From Longispora fulva (GTDB lineage: Bacteria > Actinomycetota > Actinomycetes > Mycobacteriales > Micromonosporaceae): DNA of 64,000 nt. The number at the start of each line of letters is the position of its first letter. Position 1 is the stretch's first letter. Shown in pieces: positions 42,818-51,700 of the stretch. The stretch is taken from the NCBI RefSeq assembly GCF_015751905.1, contig NZ_JADOUF010000001.1, positions 7,564,001 to 7,628,000 of the forward strand. The letters run 5' to 3'. The notes under the pieces were generated by a model. The model searched no databases. It had not been told where the DNA came from and saw only the letters and a list, made by a program, of their open reading frames with translations. A program made the position numbers and the translations under genes.

Positions 42818-43228
42818 ATGTCGGGCGTGCCAGGAGCCCGGCACGCTTGGGAGGTGCGATTCATACTGAACGTGTTGTGGCTGGTCTTCGGCGGATTCTT
42901 CATCGCGCTCGGCTACGCGGTGGCGGGCCTCATCTGCTACCTCCTCGTCGTCACCATCCCCTTCGGGATCGCGTCGTTCCGGATGGCGAACTACGCGCTG
43001 TGGCCCTTCGGCCGGACCCTCGTCCGCGACCCCGGGCACGGGGCGATGTCCTCGCTCGGGAACATCCTGTGGTTCGTGGTCGCAGGGTGGTGGCTGGCGC
43101 TCGGGCACCTGGTCACGGCGGTCGGGCTGTGCGTCACGATCATCGGGATCCCGTTCGGGATCGCGCACCTCAAGCTGATCCCGGTGTCGCTGACCCCGCT
43201 GGGTCGACAGATCGTCGACATCCCCTAG
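42818..43228 (+). CDS. YccF-type inner membrane protein
   Basis: 136 residues. FILNVLWLVFGGFFIALGYAVAGLICYLLVVTIPFGIASFRMANYALWPFGR is the diagnostic start of the YccF/DUF307 family, and a second copy of the pattern ends in TIIGIPFGIAHLKLIPVSLTPLG. Four membrane segments are expected; the function is unknown. Homologues usually begin near VRFILN, which would be GTG 42854, but the GGAGG there overlaps that codon. ATG 42818 has AGGGTG at a normal distance and is my choice. Confidence 0.75.
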   Translation: MSGVPGARHAWEVRFILNVLWLVFGGFFIALGYAVAGLICYLLVVTIPFGIASFRMANYALWPFGRTLVRDPGHGAMSSLGNILWFVVAGWWLALGHLVTAVGLCVTIIGIPFGIAHLKLIPVSLTPLGRQIVDIP

Positions 43229-43239
43229 ACGGACGTCGG

Positions 43240-43258
43240 GCCGGCGGTTGACGCCGGC
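43240..43258. terminator. Hairpin between yccF-like gene and antitoxin gene
   Basis: GCCGGCG (43240-43246) and CGCCGGC (43252-43258) form a perfect 7-base stem with a 5-base loop in the 37-base gap between convergent genes. Confidence 0.55.
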
Positions 43259-43265
43259 GACCGTG

Positions 43266-43565
43266 TCACGCAGCCGAACTCCGGGGCCGGAATTCGACGG
43301 AGAGATCGACTCCGAGCGCCCGCGCCAGCCGTTCCAGCACCGCCAGCGTGGGCGTGGTGCCGCCGGCCTCGAATCGCGCTACGGCGGACTGCGTCATCCC
43401 GGATGCCTCGGCCAACCGCGTCTGGGTCCACCCGAGCCGCTCACGGAGTTCGCGCACCGCGCGCCCGAGTTCGAAGGCGAGCCGGGTGGCCTCGTAGGCG
43501 TCGGAGGCCCCGGGCTCGGCGAGCCGCTGGTCTCGCAGGGTCGCCCAGTCGGACCGTTCGGTCAT
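43266..43565 (-). CDS. higA: HigA-type antitoxin (XRE helix-turn-helix)
   Basis: 99 residues. LRERLGWTQTRLAEASGMTQSAVARFEAGGTTPTLAVLERLARAL is an XRE helix-turn-helix that fills the C-terminal half, as in HigA antitoxins of the toxin-first systems. The ATG overlaps the toxin stop (ATGA), so the two are translated together. It would bind and silence the toxin and repress the operon at the palindrome over the toxin start. Confidence 0.82.
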   Translation of the reverse strand: MTERSDWATLRDQRLAEPGASDAYEATRLAFELGRAVRELRERLGWTQTRLAEASGMTQSAVARFEAGGTTPTLAVLERLARALGVDLSVEFRPRSSAA

Positions 43566-43915
43566 GTCCGCTCCTCCTCGTCCACCGTGTGCTCCTCGTT
43601 GAGACACCTGCTCAACGCCCGCCTGGCCCGTTCGACTTCCCGGTCCTCCCGGGGCTGGGTCTTGCGGAAGACCGTCAGCAGGATGATTCTGCGGTCCGAT
43701 GCGATCCAGTAGGTCACCCGGACCGCGTCGCGCTCCAGGTGGAATCGTAGTTCCCGAAGCTTTCCATCCAGCTGTTTCGTGTAGGGCTCACTGAGTAGAG
43801 GGCCGTTCTCCGCCAGCAGATCGACGTAGAACGCGGCCCGGGCGAACAGTGCGGTGGGCAGTCCTTCCAGCCATTGCCGGACTTCGGGCTCAAGCTCCAC
43901 GGTACCCCAGCTCAT
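43562..43915 (-). CDS. higB: HigB-type toxin (RelE/ParE superfamily)
   Basis: 117 residues. WLEGLPTALFARAAFYVDLLAENGPLLSEPYTKQLDGKLRELRFHLERDAVRVTYWIASDRRIILLTVFRKTQ follows the actinobacterial HigB/RelE-like ribosome-dependent mRNA interferase pattern (phage-derived Gp49-like). Toxin first, antitoxin second, with overlap, is the HigBA order. A 16-base palindrome covers the first two bases of its start codon and the predicted -10 box. The operon is expected to give a leaderless transcript. Confidence 0.82.
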   Translation of the reverse strand: MSWGTVELEPEVRQWLEGLPTALFARAAFYVDLLAENGPLLSEPYTKQLDGKLRELRFHLERDAVRVTYWIASDRRIILLTVFRKTQPREDREVERARRALSRCLNEEHTVDEEERT

Positions 43916-43929
43916 AGCATCGATGCTAT
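43914..43929. promoter_or_regulatory. Toxin-antitoxin operator palindrome overlapping the higB start
   Basis: ATAGCATCGATGCTAT is a perfect 16-base palindrome. Read on the minus strand, it overlaps TATAGC (a -10 box, 43925-43930) and runs into the higB ATG. Binding by the antitoxin would block both the promoter and the start. Confidence 0.65.
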
Positions 43930-43966
43930 ATCAATCCCGCACGCGGCCCGGTGACCCGCACCTCGA

Positions 43967-43972
43967 TAGGCT
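43967..43972 (+). promoter_or_regulatory. Putative leaderless -10 box (TAGGCT-N6-GTG)
   Basis: TAGGCT stands six bases before GTG 43979, with no Shine-Dalgarno in between. The box is close behind the divergent toxin promoter. Confidence 0.5.
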
Positions 43973-43978
43973 GGGTGC

Positions 43979-44644
43979 GTGGCTGAACAGCGGATGCTCG
44001 ACCGGGTGCGGGCCCTGCTCCGCAAGGCCGAGTCCACCACCTTCCCCGAGGAGGCCGACGCCCTCACAGCCAAGGCCCAGGAGCTGATGGCCCGGCACGG
44101 CATCGACGACCTCGGCCCGGGCGCGGACACCGGCCCGACCCACCGCCGGGTCGCTGTCCCCCCGCCGCACGACGGGGCCAAGGCCATGCTCCTCGACGCC
44201 GTGGCCGGCGCGAACCGGTGCCGGGCCGTGTGGTCGCGCGAGGGGGCGTACGCGACGGTGTTCGGCTTCCCGGCCGACCTCGACGCGGTCGAGGTGCTGT
44301 ACCAGTCGGTGCTGATCCAGGCCACCAAGGCGATGATCCGCGAAGCCCGCACCCGGGCCCGGTACGGCCGCGCCGACACCCCCGCGTTCCGGGAGTCGTT
44401 CCTGATCGCGTACGCCGACCGGATCGGCGCCCGCCTCGACGCCGTCTCCGGGGAGGTGACCCCGGAGGACCTGCTGCCGGTGCTGGCCTCCCGGGAGGTC
44501 GAGGTCAAGGCGGCGGCGGACAAGCTGTTCCCCGAGGTGGAGAGCGTGCCGGTGTCGGTGCCGAGCCGCGAGGGGTGGAACTCCGGGTCTCTCGCGGCCG
44601 AGCAGGCTTCGCTGCGGGGCCGGCGCGGGGTCGACGGCCGCTGA
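43979..44644 (+). CDS. DUF2786 family protein
   Basis: 221 residues. MLDRVRALLRKAESTTFPEEADALTAKAQELMARHGID (6-43) is the DUF2786 motif; the rest (RCRAVWSREGAYATVFGFPADLDAVEVLYQSVLIQA) matches the longer actinobacterial form of the family. Function unknown. The start has no ribosome binding site but a TAGGCT box six bases upstream, so it is read as leaderless. It is divergent from the toxin-antitoxin pair. Confidence 0.82.
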   Translation: MAEQRMLDRVRALLRKAESTTFPEEADALTAKAQELMARHGIDDLGPGADTGPTHRRVAVPPPHDGAKAMLLDAVAGANRCRAVWSREGAYATVFGFPADLDAVEVLYQSVLIQATKAMIREARTRARYGRADTPAFRESFLIAYADRIGARLDAVSGEVTPEDLLPVLASREVEVKAAADKLFPEVESVPVSVPSREGWNSGSLAAEQASLRGRRGVDGR

Positions 44645-44751
44645 CCGCCCCGGGCCGAGCCCTGGCCCCGGGCCACGCGAGCCCGGCCCGCCGGGACGTC
44701 CCACCCGTTGACCCTGGTCACTGACAGCTCCCGGCCCCCGGACCGGGGCCG

Positions 44752-44757
44752 TAGGGT
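44752..44757 (+). promoter_or_regulatory. Putative leaderless -10 box (TAGGGT-N6-GTG)
   Basis: TAGGGT stands six bases before GTG 44764 of the histidine kinase. The spacer AGGACC contains AGGA, but it is too close to the codon to be a good Shine-Dalgarno. Confidence 0.45.
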
Positions 44758-44763
44758 AGGACC

Positions 44764-46242
44764 GTGTCCACCCTCAGAGATCTCGTCGAGGAGCACGCCG
44801 ACCTCGAACAGCCCGACATCGACCACCTGCACCGCCTCGCCGGTGACTGGCAGCTCCTGTCGGACCTGTCGTTCGCCGACCTGCTGATGTGGGTGCCGGT
44901 GGAGAACGGCGAGTTCCGGTGTGTCGCCCAGGTGCGTCCGACAACGGCCCCGACCGCGTACCTCGACGACCAGGTCGGGCACGTCCTCGGCGGCCCGGAC
45001 GTCGCGCACCTCGCCGTCGCGCTGGAGGAGGGCCGGATCTGGCGGGAGGGCGACCCGGTCTGGTACGGGGACACGCCGGCCCGCCGCGAGGCCATCCCGG
45101 TGCGAACCCCGGACAGCCAGAGGGTCATCGCCCTGCTCGGCCGGGACACGAACCTGTCGACGGCCAGGACCCCGAGCCAGCTGGAGCTCAACTACCTGAC
45201 CACGGCCGACGACCTGACCCAGATGGTCGCGGACGGCACGTTCCCGCCGGAGCACCGCCCGGGCGAGACGACGAGCGCGCCCCGGGTGGGCGACGGTCTG
45301 ATCCGCCTGGACGCGGACGGCAAGGTGGTCTACGCGAGCCCGAACGCGCAGTCGGCGTACCGCAGACTGGGTTTTCCCTCCCATCTCACCGGCGAGGATC
45401 TCGCGGCCCTGACCGGCAGGCTCGCCGACGACCCTCTCGAGGGCGGCGAGGCCGTGGAACGGATCTTCGCGGCGCTGCGCGGCGAGTCCCCGGCCCGCAA
45501 GGAGCTCGACGGCCGGGGCGCGACCCTGCTGCTCCGGGCGCTGCCGCTGCTGCCGGGCGGCCACCCGATCGGCGCGGTCGTCCTGTGCCGGGACATCACC
45601 GAGGTCCGCCGAAGGGACCGCGCCCTGGTCACCAAGGACGCCACGATCCGCGAGATCCACCACCGGGTGAAAAACAACCTGCAGACCGTGGCCGCGCTGC
45701 TGCGCCTCCAGGCCCGCCGGGTGGACTCCCCGCAGGCCAAGCTGGCGCTGGAGGAGTCGGTGCGCCGCGTCGCGTCGATCGCGCTCGTGCACGAGACCCT
45801 GTCGATGGCCTCCGACGAGACCGTCGAGTTCGACACGATCGTGGACCGGGTCGCGTCGATGGCCGCCGAGGTGTCGGTCGCCGAGAGCCGGGTGACGCTG
45901 CGCCGGGAGGGCACGTTCGGCGTGCTGTCCGCCGAGATCGCCACCCCGCTGGTCATGGTCCTCAACGAACTCCTCCAGAACGCCGTCGAGCACGCCTACG
46001 GCCCCGCCGAACAGGGCGAGGTCGTCATCTCCGCGCACCGCTGGCGCCGCCAACTCCACGTCACGGTGTCCGATTCGGGCCAGGGCCTGCCGGCCGACTT
46101 CAACCTGGACGCCAGCAAGCGCCTGGGCCTGCAGATCGTCCGCACCCTGGCCACGGGCGAGCTGCGCGGCACGATCGAGCTCCGTAACCGGGTCGACTCG
46201 GGCATGGAAGCCGTCGTCGTAGTCCCCCTGAGCCGCCGCTAA
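44764..46242 (+). CDS. pdtaS: PdtaS-type sensor histidine kinase
   Basis: 492 residues without membrane segments. An N-terminal GAF-type domain (about 20-150) and a PAS domain (about 185-290) precede a HisKA_2 domain with IREIHHRVKNNLQTVAALL. The phospho-acceptor region is His299-His300, followed by an HWE/HisKA_2-type ATPase domain (VMVLNELLQNAVEHAY, VSDSGQGLP, LGLQIVRTLATGELRG). Mycobacterial PdtaS is a cytosolic kinase of this layout that phosphorylates the RNA-binding antiterminator PdtaR and senses metal and nitric oxide. The pdtaR gene is not here; whiB1, its neighbour in mycobacteria, is 10 kb away. Confidence 0.85.
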   Translation: MSTLRDLVEEHADLEQPDIDHLHRLAGDWQLLSDLSFADLLMWVPVENGEFRCVAQVRPTTAPTAYLDDQVGHVLGGPDVAHLAVALEEGRIWREGDPVWYGDTPARREAIPVRTPDSQRVIALLGRDTNLSTARTPSQLELNYLTTADDLTQMVADGTFPPEHRPGETTSAPRVGDGLIRLDADGKVVYASPNAQSAYRRLGFPSHLTGEDLAALTGRLADDPLEGGEAVERIFAALRGESPARKELDGRGATLLLRALPLLPGGHPIGAVVLCRDITEVRRRDRALVTKDATIREIHHRVKNNLQTVAALLRLQARRVDSPQAKLALEESVRRVASIALVHETLSMASDETVEFDTIVDRVASMAAEVSVAESRVTLRREGTFGVLSAEIATPLVMVLNELLQNAVEHAYGPAEQGEVVISAHRWRRQLHVTVSDSGQGLPADFNLDASKRLGLQIVRTLATGELRGTIELRNRVDSGMEAVVVVPLSRR

Positions 46243-46249
46243 AAACCTT

Positions 46250-46480
46250 TCATATGTTACGAGTCGGGGCCTCCCCGGCACTATCGGCACTTCTGCGAGG
46301 GGCCTGCCCCAGGAACCGCTCCGCCGTAGTCACCCACTCGCACGGCCACGGCTTCCGGCACTCCACACACAGGTACACCAGCCATTTGGCGTGTTCGTCC
46401 AGCCAGATCTCCGCCTGGACGTCGCGGCGTTCCCGTGCCTCGGCCAGGTACTCCTCGCGGCTCAGTTCACTGTCTGCCAT
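46250..46480 (-). CDS. Small conserved hypothetical protein with CxxC
   Basis: 76 residues. GAGGAG lies eight bases before the ATG. The protein is acidic and helical at first (LSREEYLAEARERRDVQAEIWLDEHAKWL), then has LCVECRKPWPCEW, a three-cysteine knuckle that may bind zinc. It is divergent from the XRE regulator gene and ends 7 bases from the kinase stop. No family recognised. Confidence 0.65.
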   Translation of the reverse strand: MADSELSREEYLAEARERRDVQAEIWLDEHAKWLVYLCVECRKPWPCEWVTTAERFLGQAPRRSADSAGEAPTRNI

Positions 46481-46531
46481 GGACCCAACTCCTCACTCGC
46501 AGTTACGCCCAGATTGCACCGCGCTCCGCGA

Positions 46532-46548
46532 AAACGCAAGATGCGTTT
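46532..46548. promoter_or_regulatory. Operator-like repeat AAACGCA-AGA-TGCGTTT
   Basis: A perfect 7-base inverted repeat with a 3-base centre, between the small divergent gene and the XRE regulator. It lies 30-50 bases upstream of a -10-like CACTAT (46580-46585). It is a candidate binding site for the XRE protein. Confidence 0.45.
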
Positions 46549-46611
46549 GGTGACTTGCGATCGTGGCGTGTCGCGCGCACACTATGCGCAATGGGTGACG
46601 AAGGGATGACC

Positions 46612-47478
46612 ATGCGGAAGAGTCCTGCGGTCCGGCGGCGACGCCTCGGCATCATGCTCCGGCGGATCCGCGAGGAGGCCGGCCTCACCGCCGACAAGGT
46701 CGCCAAGGAGCTGGCCGTCGCGGGCTCGACCATCACCCGGATCGAGAAGGGCGAGTCGGCGGGCCGCCCGGGGATGCTGCGTGACCTCCTGGACCACTAC
46801 GACGTGGGCAGCCCGCAGCGGGAGGTGCTGGTCCAGCTCGGCAGAGAGGGCCGCCAGAAGGGCCTGTATGACGCCTACGGCACGGTCATGATCGCGGCAT
46901 ATGCGGACCTCGAAGCCGAAGCTGAAACGATCACCCAATTCGAGAACGTCCTCGTTCCGGGTCTGTTGCAGACTGCGGACTACACACGGGCAATCATTCG
47001 GGCCGTGCGCCCTGATATCGGGGTGGATGAGCTGGCTCGCAGCGTCGAGTTGCGTCTGGCGCGCCAGGCGATGCTCGACCGCGACGACCCGCCCGAGCTG
47101 CGACTGATCCTCGATGAGGCGGCCCTCCGTCGCATCGTCGGCGGCCGAGATGTGATGTGTGCGCAGCTCGCGTGGCTCATTCAACGAGCAAGGCTGTCGC
47201 ACGTGACCCTTCAAATTGTGCCCTTGGCTGTAGGGGCGCATGCGGGCATGAGCGGAGCCTTCACGATCCTCGGCTATTCAGAGCCGGAGCTCGATCTTGT
47301 GTATCTCGGCAACGCGAGCGGCGGGCTGTATCTTGAGAAGGCCGCTGACATCCGGTGGTATCTGATCACGCATGAGCGGCTGCGGGCTGCCGCCCTGTCG
47401 CCAGTTGACAGTTTGGCTCTCCTCGCGGCCGTCGCCGAGGAGTTCGCATGCCCAGCAGAGTCACCTCCGTCGACCTGA
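46612..47478 (+). CDS. XRE regulator with DUF5753 domain
   Basis: 288 residues. RRRRLGIMLRRIREEAGLTADKVAKELAVAGSTITRIEKGESAGRPGMLRDLLDHY is the N-terminal helix-turn-helix. The DUF5753 domain follows (ENVLVPGLLQTADYTRAII, GGLYLEKAADIRWY). In Streptomyces and relatives such genes (BldB/WhiJ-associated) usually sit next to a DUF397 gene, as here. They form regulator/antagonist pairs in development and antibiotic control. ATG 46612 has AAGGGA upstream; ATG 46591, with CACTAT five bases before it, could be a leaderless start. Confidence 0.82.
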   Translation: MRKSPAVRRRRLGIMLRRIREEAGLTADKVAKELAVAGSTITRIEKGESAGRPGMLRDLLDHYDVGSPQREVLVQLGREGRQKGLYDAYGTVMIAAYADLEAEAETITQFENVLVPGLLQTADYTRAIIRAVRPDIGVDELARSVELRLARQAMLDRDDPPELRLILDEAALRRIVGGRDVMCAQLAWLIQRARLSHVTLQIVPLAVGAHAGMSGAFTILGYSEPELDLVYLGNASGGLYLEKAADIRWYLITHERLRAAALSPVDSLALLAAVAEEFACPAESPPST

Positions 47479-47726
47479 GCAACGCGATCTGGCGTAAGTC
47501 GAGCAAGTCGGGCGGCAATGACGGAAACTGCGTCGAGTTGGCCGCGCTGGGTGCCGCCCGGTGGTGCAAGTCAAGCCGTTCGGGGGCGGGAAACAGTAAC
47601 TGTGTCGAGTTGGCTTTTCTGCCGGCGACGGTCGCCGTCCGCGACAGCAAGGACGTCACCGGCCCCGTGCTGACCTTCACTCCGGAGGACTGGCGGGCCT
47701 TCGTCGCCGCCCAGTCCGGCACATAG
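47448..47726 (+). CDS. DUF397 protein with internal duplication
   Basis: 92 residues, overlapping the XRE gene by 31 bases. The DUF397 motif W-x-KSS-x-SG-x(4)-NCVELA appears twice: IWRKSSKSGGNDGNCVELA (14-32) and RWCKSSRSGAGNSNCVELA (38-56). A single C-terminal half follows (VAVRDSKDVTGPVLTFTPEDWRAFV). Ordinary members have one copy, so this is a partial tandem duplication. In WhiJ-type pairs the DUF397 protein modulates its XRE partner. Confidence 0.85.
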   Translation: MPSRVTSVDLSNAIWRKSSKSGGNDGNCVELAALGAARWCKSSRSGAGNSNCVELAFLPATVAVRDSKDVTGPVLTFTPEDWRAFVAAQSGT

Positions 47727-47769
47727 TCCGTTCGCGCCCACCCGGCGTCCCCTGGCGGGACAATAAGGT

Positions 47770-48546
47770 GTGCGCGCCCACCTGCCCGCCCGCCTCGAAC
47801 TGCCCTACGTCGAGCAGGGCGACCCGGCCGCTGTCCCCGTCGTCCTCCTGCCCGGGGTCGGTGACTCGCACCGGATCTTCGGGTCGATCCTGGCGCACCT
47901 GCCGGCCGACATCCACGCCGTCGCGCTGACCCCGCGCGGCCACGGTGACGCGACCCGCCCCCGGGCCGGCTACGGCACCGCCGACCTGGCCGGGGACCTC
48001 GCCGAGTTCCTCGACGCGCTCGGCCACGACGACGCCGTGCTCGTCGGCGCGTCGAGCGGCGGGCTCATCGCCCAGCGGTTCGCGGTCGACCGGCCGGGTC
48101 GGGTCCGAGGCCTGGTGTTCCTCGGCGCTCCGGTCACCCTGCGGGACAACCCGGAGGTGGAGGGGATTACCGCCGAGCTGACCGATCCGATCGAGCCGGA
48201 CCACTTCCGTCGACTGTGGACATACCTTCTCCCGGAGCCGCCGCCCGCGCCGCTGCTGGACATGCTCGTCGAGGACAACCTCAAGGTGCCGTCCCGGATC
48301 TGGCACGCGCTGTTCGAAGGCCTGGTCGCCGACGACTCCGACCGGGGCCTGGCGGCGGTCACGGCCCCCTCGCTGACGATCTGGGGCGACCGGGACCCGA
48401 TCGTGCCGCTCGACGAGCAGCGGGCCCGCGCCGAGGCCCTGCCCGGCGGCCGACTCATTGTGTACCCGGACGCCGGCCACTGCTTCTACCTGGAACACCC
48501 GGCCCGGGTGGCCGCCGACATCGCGACCTTCGTCCGGTCCCTCTGA
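47770..48546 (+). CDS. Alpha/beta-hydrolase
   Basis: 258 residues. VVLLPGVGDSHRIFG gives the oxyanion loop, VGASSGGLIAQRFA the nucleophile Ser, TIWGDRDPIVPLD the acid and PDAGHCFYLEHPARV the histidine. The lid (EPDHFRRLWTYLLPEPPPAPLLD) resembles haloalkane dehalogenase/esterase relatives. The substrate is unknown. There is no Shine-Dalgarno; GACAAT five bases before the GTG may be a leaderless -10. Confidence 0.78.
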   Translation: MRAHLPARLELPYVEQGDPAAVPVVLLPGVGDSHRIFGSILAHLPADIHAVALTPRGHGDATRPRAGYGTADLAGDLAEFLDALGHDDAVLVGASSGGLIAQRFAVDRPGRVRGLVFLGAPVTLRDNPEVEGITAELTDPIEPDHFRRLWTYLLPEPPPAPLLDMLVEDNLKVPSRIWHALFEGLVADDSDRGLAAVTAPSLTIWGDRDPIVPLDEQRARAEALPGGRLIVYPDAGHCFYLEHPARVAADIATFVRSL

Positions 48547-48607
48547 CGGCGGGGCGGCCCCCGGCACTCGACAGTCCGCACCTGCCGGGCGTCCCGGCGG
48601 AGCACGC

Positions 48608-48645
48608 GACAGCCCCTGCCGGGTGGAGGTCCGGCAGGGGCTGTC
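48608..48645. terminator. Strong bidirectional terminator
   Basis: GACAGCCCCTGCCGG (48608-48622) and its exact complement (48631-48645) form a 15-base stem with an 8-base loop, followed on the plus strand by CACCCCCTTT. It lies between the convergent hydrolase and protease genes. Confidence 0.8.
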
Positions 48646-48711
48646 ACCCCCTTTCCCCAGGTGCGGGTGCTCTCGGTTCACCCCCACCCGGGGAGGTGAG
48701 GCGTCAGGCGG

Positions 48712-51700
48712 TCAGCACGCGCCCCCGTCCGACCAGACGGCCCAGGACTGCGGCGCGCCCGGCTCGGCCCCGGTCGAGTACCAGGTGGAGTTCCACTTGT
48801 GGCCGTTGTAGCTGACCACGTCACCGGGCACGTACGCCTGGCTCGCGCTCCAGGCGGGGAGGCCGCCGCAGCCGCCGGGGTCGGTACCTGTCACCGTCAG
48901 GGTGTAGGTGGCCGAGTGCGTCGCGCTCGTCCCCGACCCGGTGACCGTGATCGTGTAGACGCCGGCCGGGGTCCCCGCGCCGGTCGTGATGGTCAGCGAG
49001 GACGAGGAGCCGGACTGCACCGACGACGGGCTGAAGCTCGCCGTCGCCCCGCCCGGCAGGCCCGTGGCGGAGAACGTCACGGTCTGCGGGCTGCCCGCAG
49101 TGGTCGTGGTGCCCACGGTGGACGTGACCGACGACCCGGCCTGCGCGGTACCCGATGACGGGTTGAGCGAGACGGAGAAGTCGTTGGCCACGGTGCCGAC
49201 CGTCATGGTGTAGCTCGCGGTCCGGGTCACGGATCCGCTGCCGGTGACGGTCACGGTGTACGAGCCGGCCGGGGTCCCCGCGCCGGTCGCGATGGTCAGC
49301 GACGACGACGCGCCGGACTGCACCGACGACGGGCTGAAGGCCGCCGTCGCCCCGCTCGGCAGCCCCGACGCGCTCAGGGTGACCGTCTGGGCGCTGCCGG
49401 CCGTGGTGGCCGTCGCGACCGTGGCGGTGACCGAACCGCCCGGCTGGGTGCTGCCGGAGTTCGGGTTCACCGAGACCGAGAAGTCGTTGGTCTGGGTGCC
49501 GCCGACGGCGAGCTTCCAGATCGTGTACGCCACGCCGTCGGCGCTGCGGTTGAGTGCCGTCGCGTTGATGTTGGCGGTGGTGTCGCACGACTGGTGGTAG
49601 CAGGAGTCATAGGGTGCGCCGGCGGTCCCGCCCCACTTGGTGGCCTCGGCCGAGGTCTTCGTGGCGCTGGCCCCGGTGGCGTACCCGGAGGTGGGGATGC
49701 CGCCGTTCTGGAACGAGTAGTCGTCCGAGCGGCCCTGGCCTTCGACGTTCTCCTGCGGCGCGAGGCCGAGGGAGGTCCAGTACTCCTTCATCGGAGCCGA
49801 GGTCGTCGAGTTGACGTTGTTGATGAAGTAGCCGCCGTTCTTGGAGGCCACCATGTCGAAGTTGTAGTACCCCTTGATCGCCGCGCGGGCGCTCGAGGAC
49901 AGCGAGTTGACGTAGAACTTGGAGCCGTTGAGGCCCTGCTCCTCGTCCGTCCACCAGCCGAACCGGACGTGCTTGGTCATGGTCGGGTTCTGCGCGGCCA
50001 GGGCCAGCGCGTTCTCCAGGATCGTCGCCGAGCCGGAGCCGTTGTCGTTGATGCCCGGACCCGCCGAGACGCTGTCGAGGTGCGCGCCGAACATGACCGT
50101 GTTGTTGGTGTCGCCACCCGGCCAGTCCGCGATCAGGTTGTTGGACACGTAGGTGCAGCTGGTGCACTGCTGCTCGGTGACCGTGTAGCCGGCCGCCTGG
50201 AGCTTGCCCTTGATGTAGGCCACGGACGCGGTGTGGCCGGCCGAACCCGCTCGACGGGTACCGCCGTTCTGCGACGCGATCGTGTTCAGCTGCGTCAGGT
50301 GGGCCTGCACCTTGGCGACGTCGATGTCCGGGGCGTTGCCGCCCGGATTCGTGCTGCCCACGGTCAGGCTGTAGGTGGCGGTGTGCGTGACGCTGCCGGT
50401 GCCGGTGACCGTGACGGTGTAGCTGCCGGCGGTCGCGGAGGCGGACACGTTCAGCGTCAGGGTCGACGACGACCCGGAGGTGACCGACGACGGGCTGAAG
50501 CTGGCGGTGACGCCCGCCGGCAGGCCCGACGCGGTCAGGGCGACGGTCTGCGCGCTGCCCGAGGTGGTGGTCGTGCCGACCGTGCTGGTGACCGACGAGC
50601 CCGGCTGCGCGGAACCCGAGGACGGGCTCAGCGAGATCGAGAAGTCGTTCGTCGGGTTGACGGTGCAGGTGGCCTCACCGGACTGCGCCGGGACGGACAC
50701 CGCAGCCCAGGCCGCCTTGGTCGCGGCGCACTCGGGGCCGCCCGGGAACAGGTTCGCCGCCGCCTGCACGGTCGCCTTGCGGACCGTGGCGTGCGTCCAG
50801 GTCGAGCCCTTGGTCTGCAGCCCGGCGTGGAAGATCTTGCCGGCCTTCTGGATGCCGATGCCCGTCAGCGATGTGCTGTTGCAGGTGGGGCTGTTCGGCT
50901 TGCCCCCGCCGGGCGCGGTGCCCTCGGCGAGCAGGTAGAACCAGTGGTTCTGCGGGCCGGCCGCCGCGTGCACCTCGGTGTTGGGGATCGAGGAGGTGTA
51001 GCAGTTCGGGTCGCCGTTGACGAGCGACGGATTGTACATCTTGCGGATCGGGCCCTGGCCGACGAGGTCGACCTCCTCGCCGACGTCGTAGTCGGCCGGG
51101 TCGTTCGGGTTGTTCGCGTACGCCTCGGTCAGCGCCCCGAAGATGTCACCGGTCGACTCGTTCAGCCCGCCGGTCTCGTTGCCCGAGCCGCCCTGCCCCG
51201 TGCCGGAGTACTGGAAGATCGCGTGGCCCATCTCGTGGCCCACCACGTCCATGTTCGTGGCCTGCTTGGTGTTGGCCTGGTTGTGCCCGAACGTGCCCGT
51301 CGACCCGTCCCAGTACGCGTTGACGTCGGCCAGCCCGACGTACAGCGGGAACGCCCGGCCGGAGCCGTCGATCCCGTTGCGCCCCAGCCAGTCGCGGAGC
51401 ATGTTCCACTCCTGCTCGACCGAGTAGTACGCGTCGCCACAGGCCGTCTTCAGGTCGGTGCCCGACCCGTTGCCCCAGGTGGTGGACGTGTTCGTGTAAG
51501 TCTGCTTCGTGGAGTTCGGCCCACAGGTCAGGCCGGGGCGACCCGGGTCGGACAGGGTCCGCGCCGTGGGGGAGGAGCCGGACGTGTCGATCGTGACCGT
51601 GCCGTTGTGGTGGCCGTTGAGGGTGTCGGCCTTCACGTCGTCGTAGGAGTCGGCGACCGCGCCGGTCCGCGCGTCGACGTAGACGTGCTGCTTGCTGGGC

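Noticed and set aside
48889-49488. The protease repeat units as a CRISPR-like or mobile repeat
   Set aside because: They are in frame, about 295 bases each, and encode Ig-like modules; there are no spacers or flanking terminal repeats.
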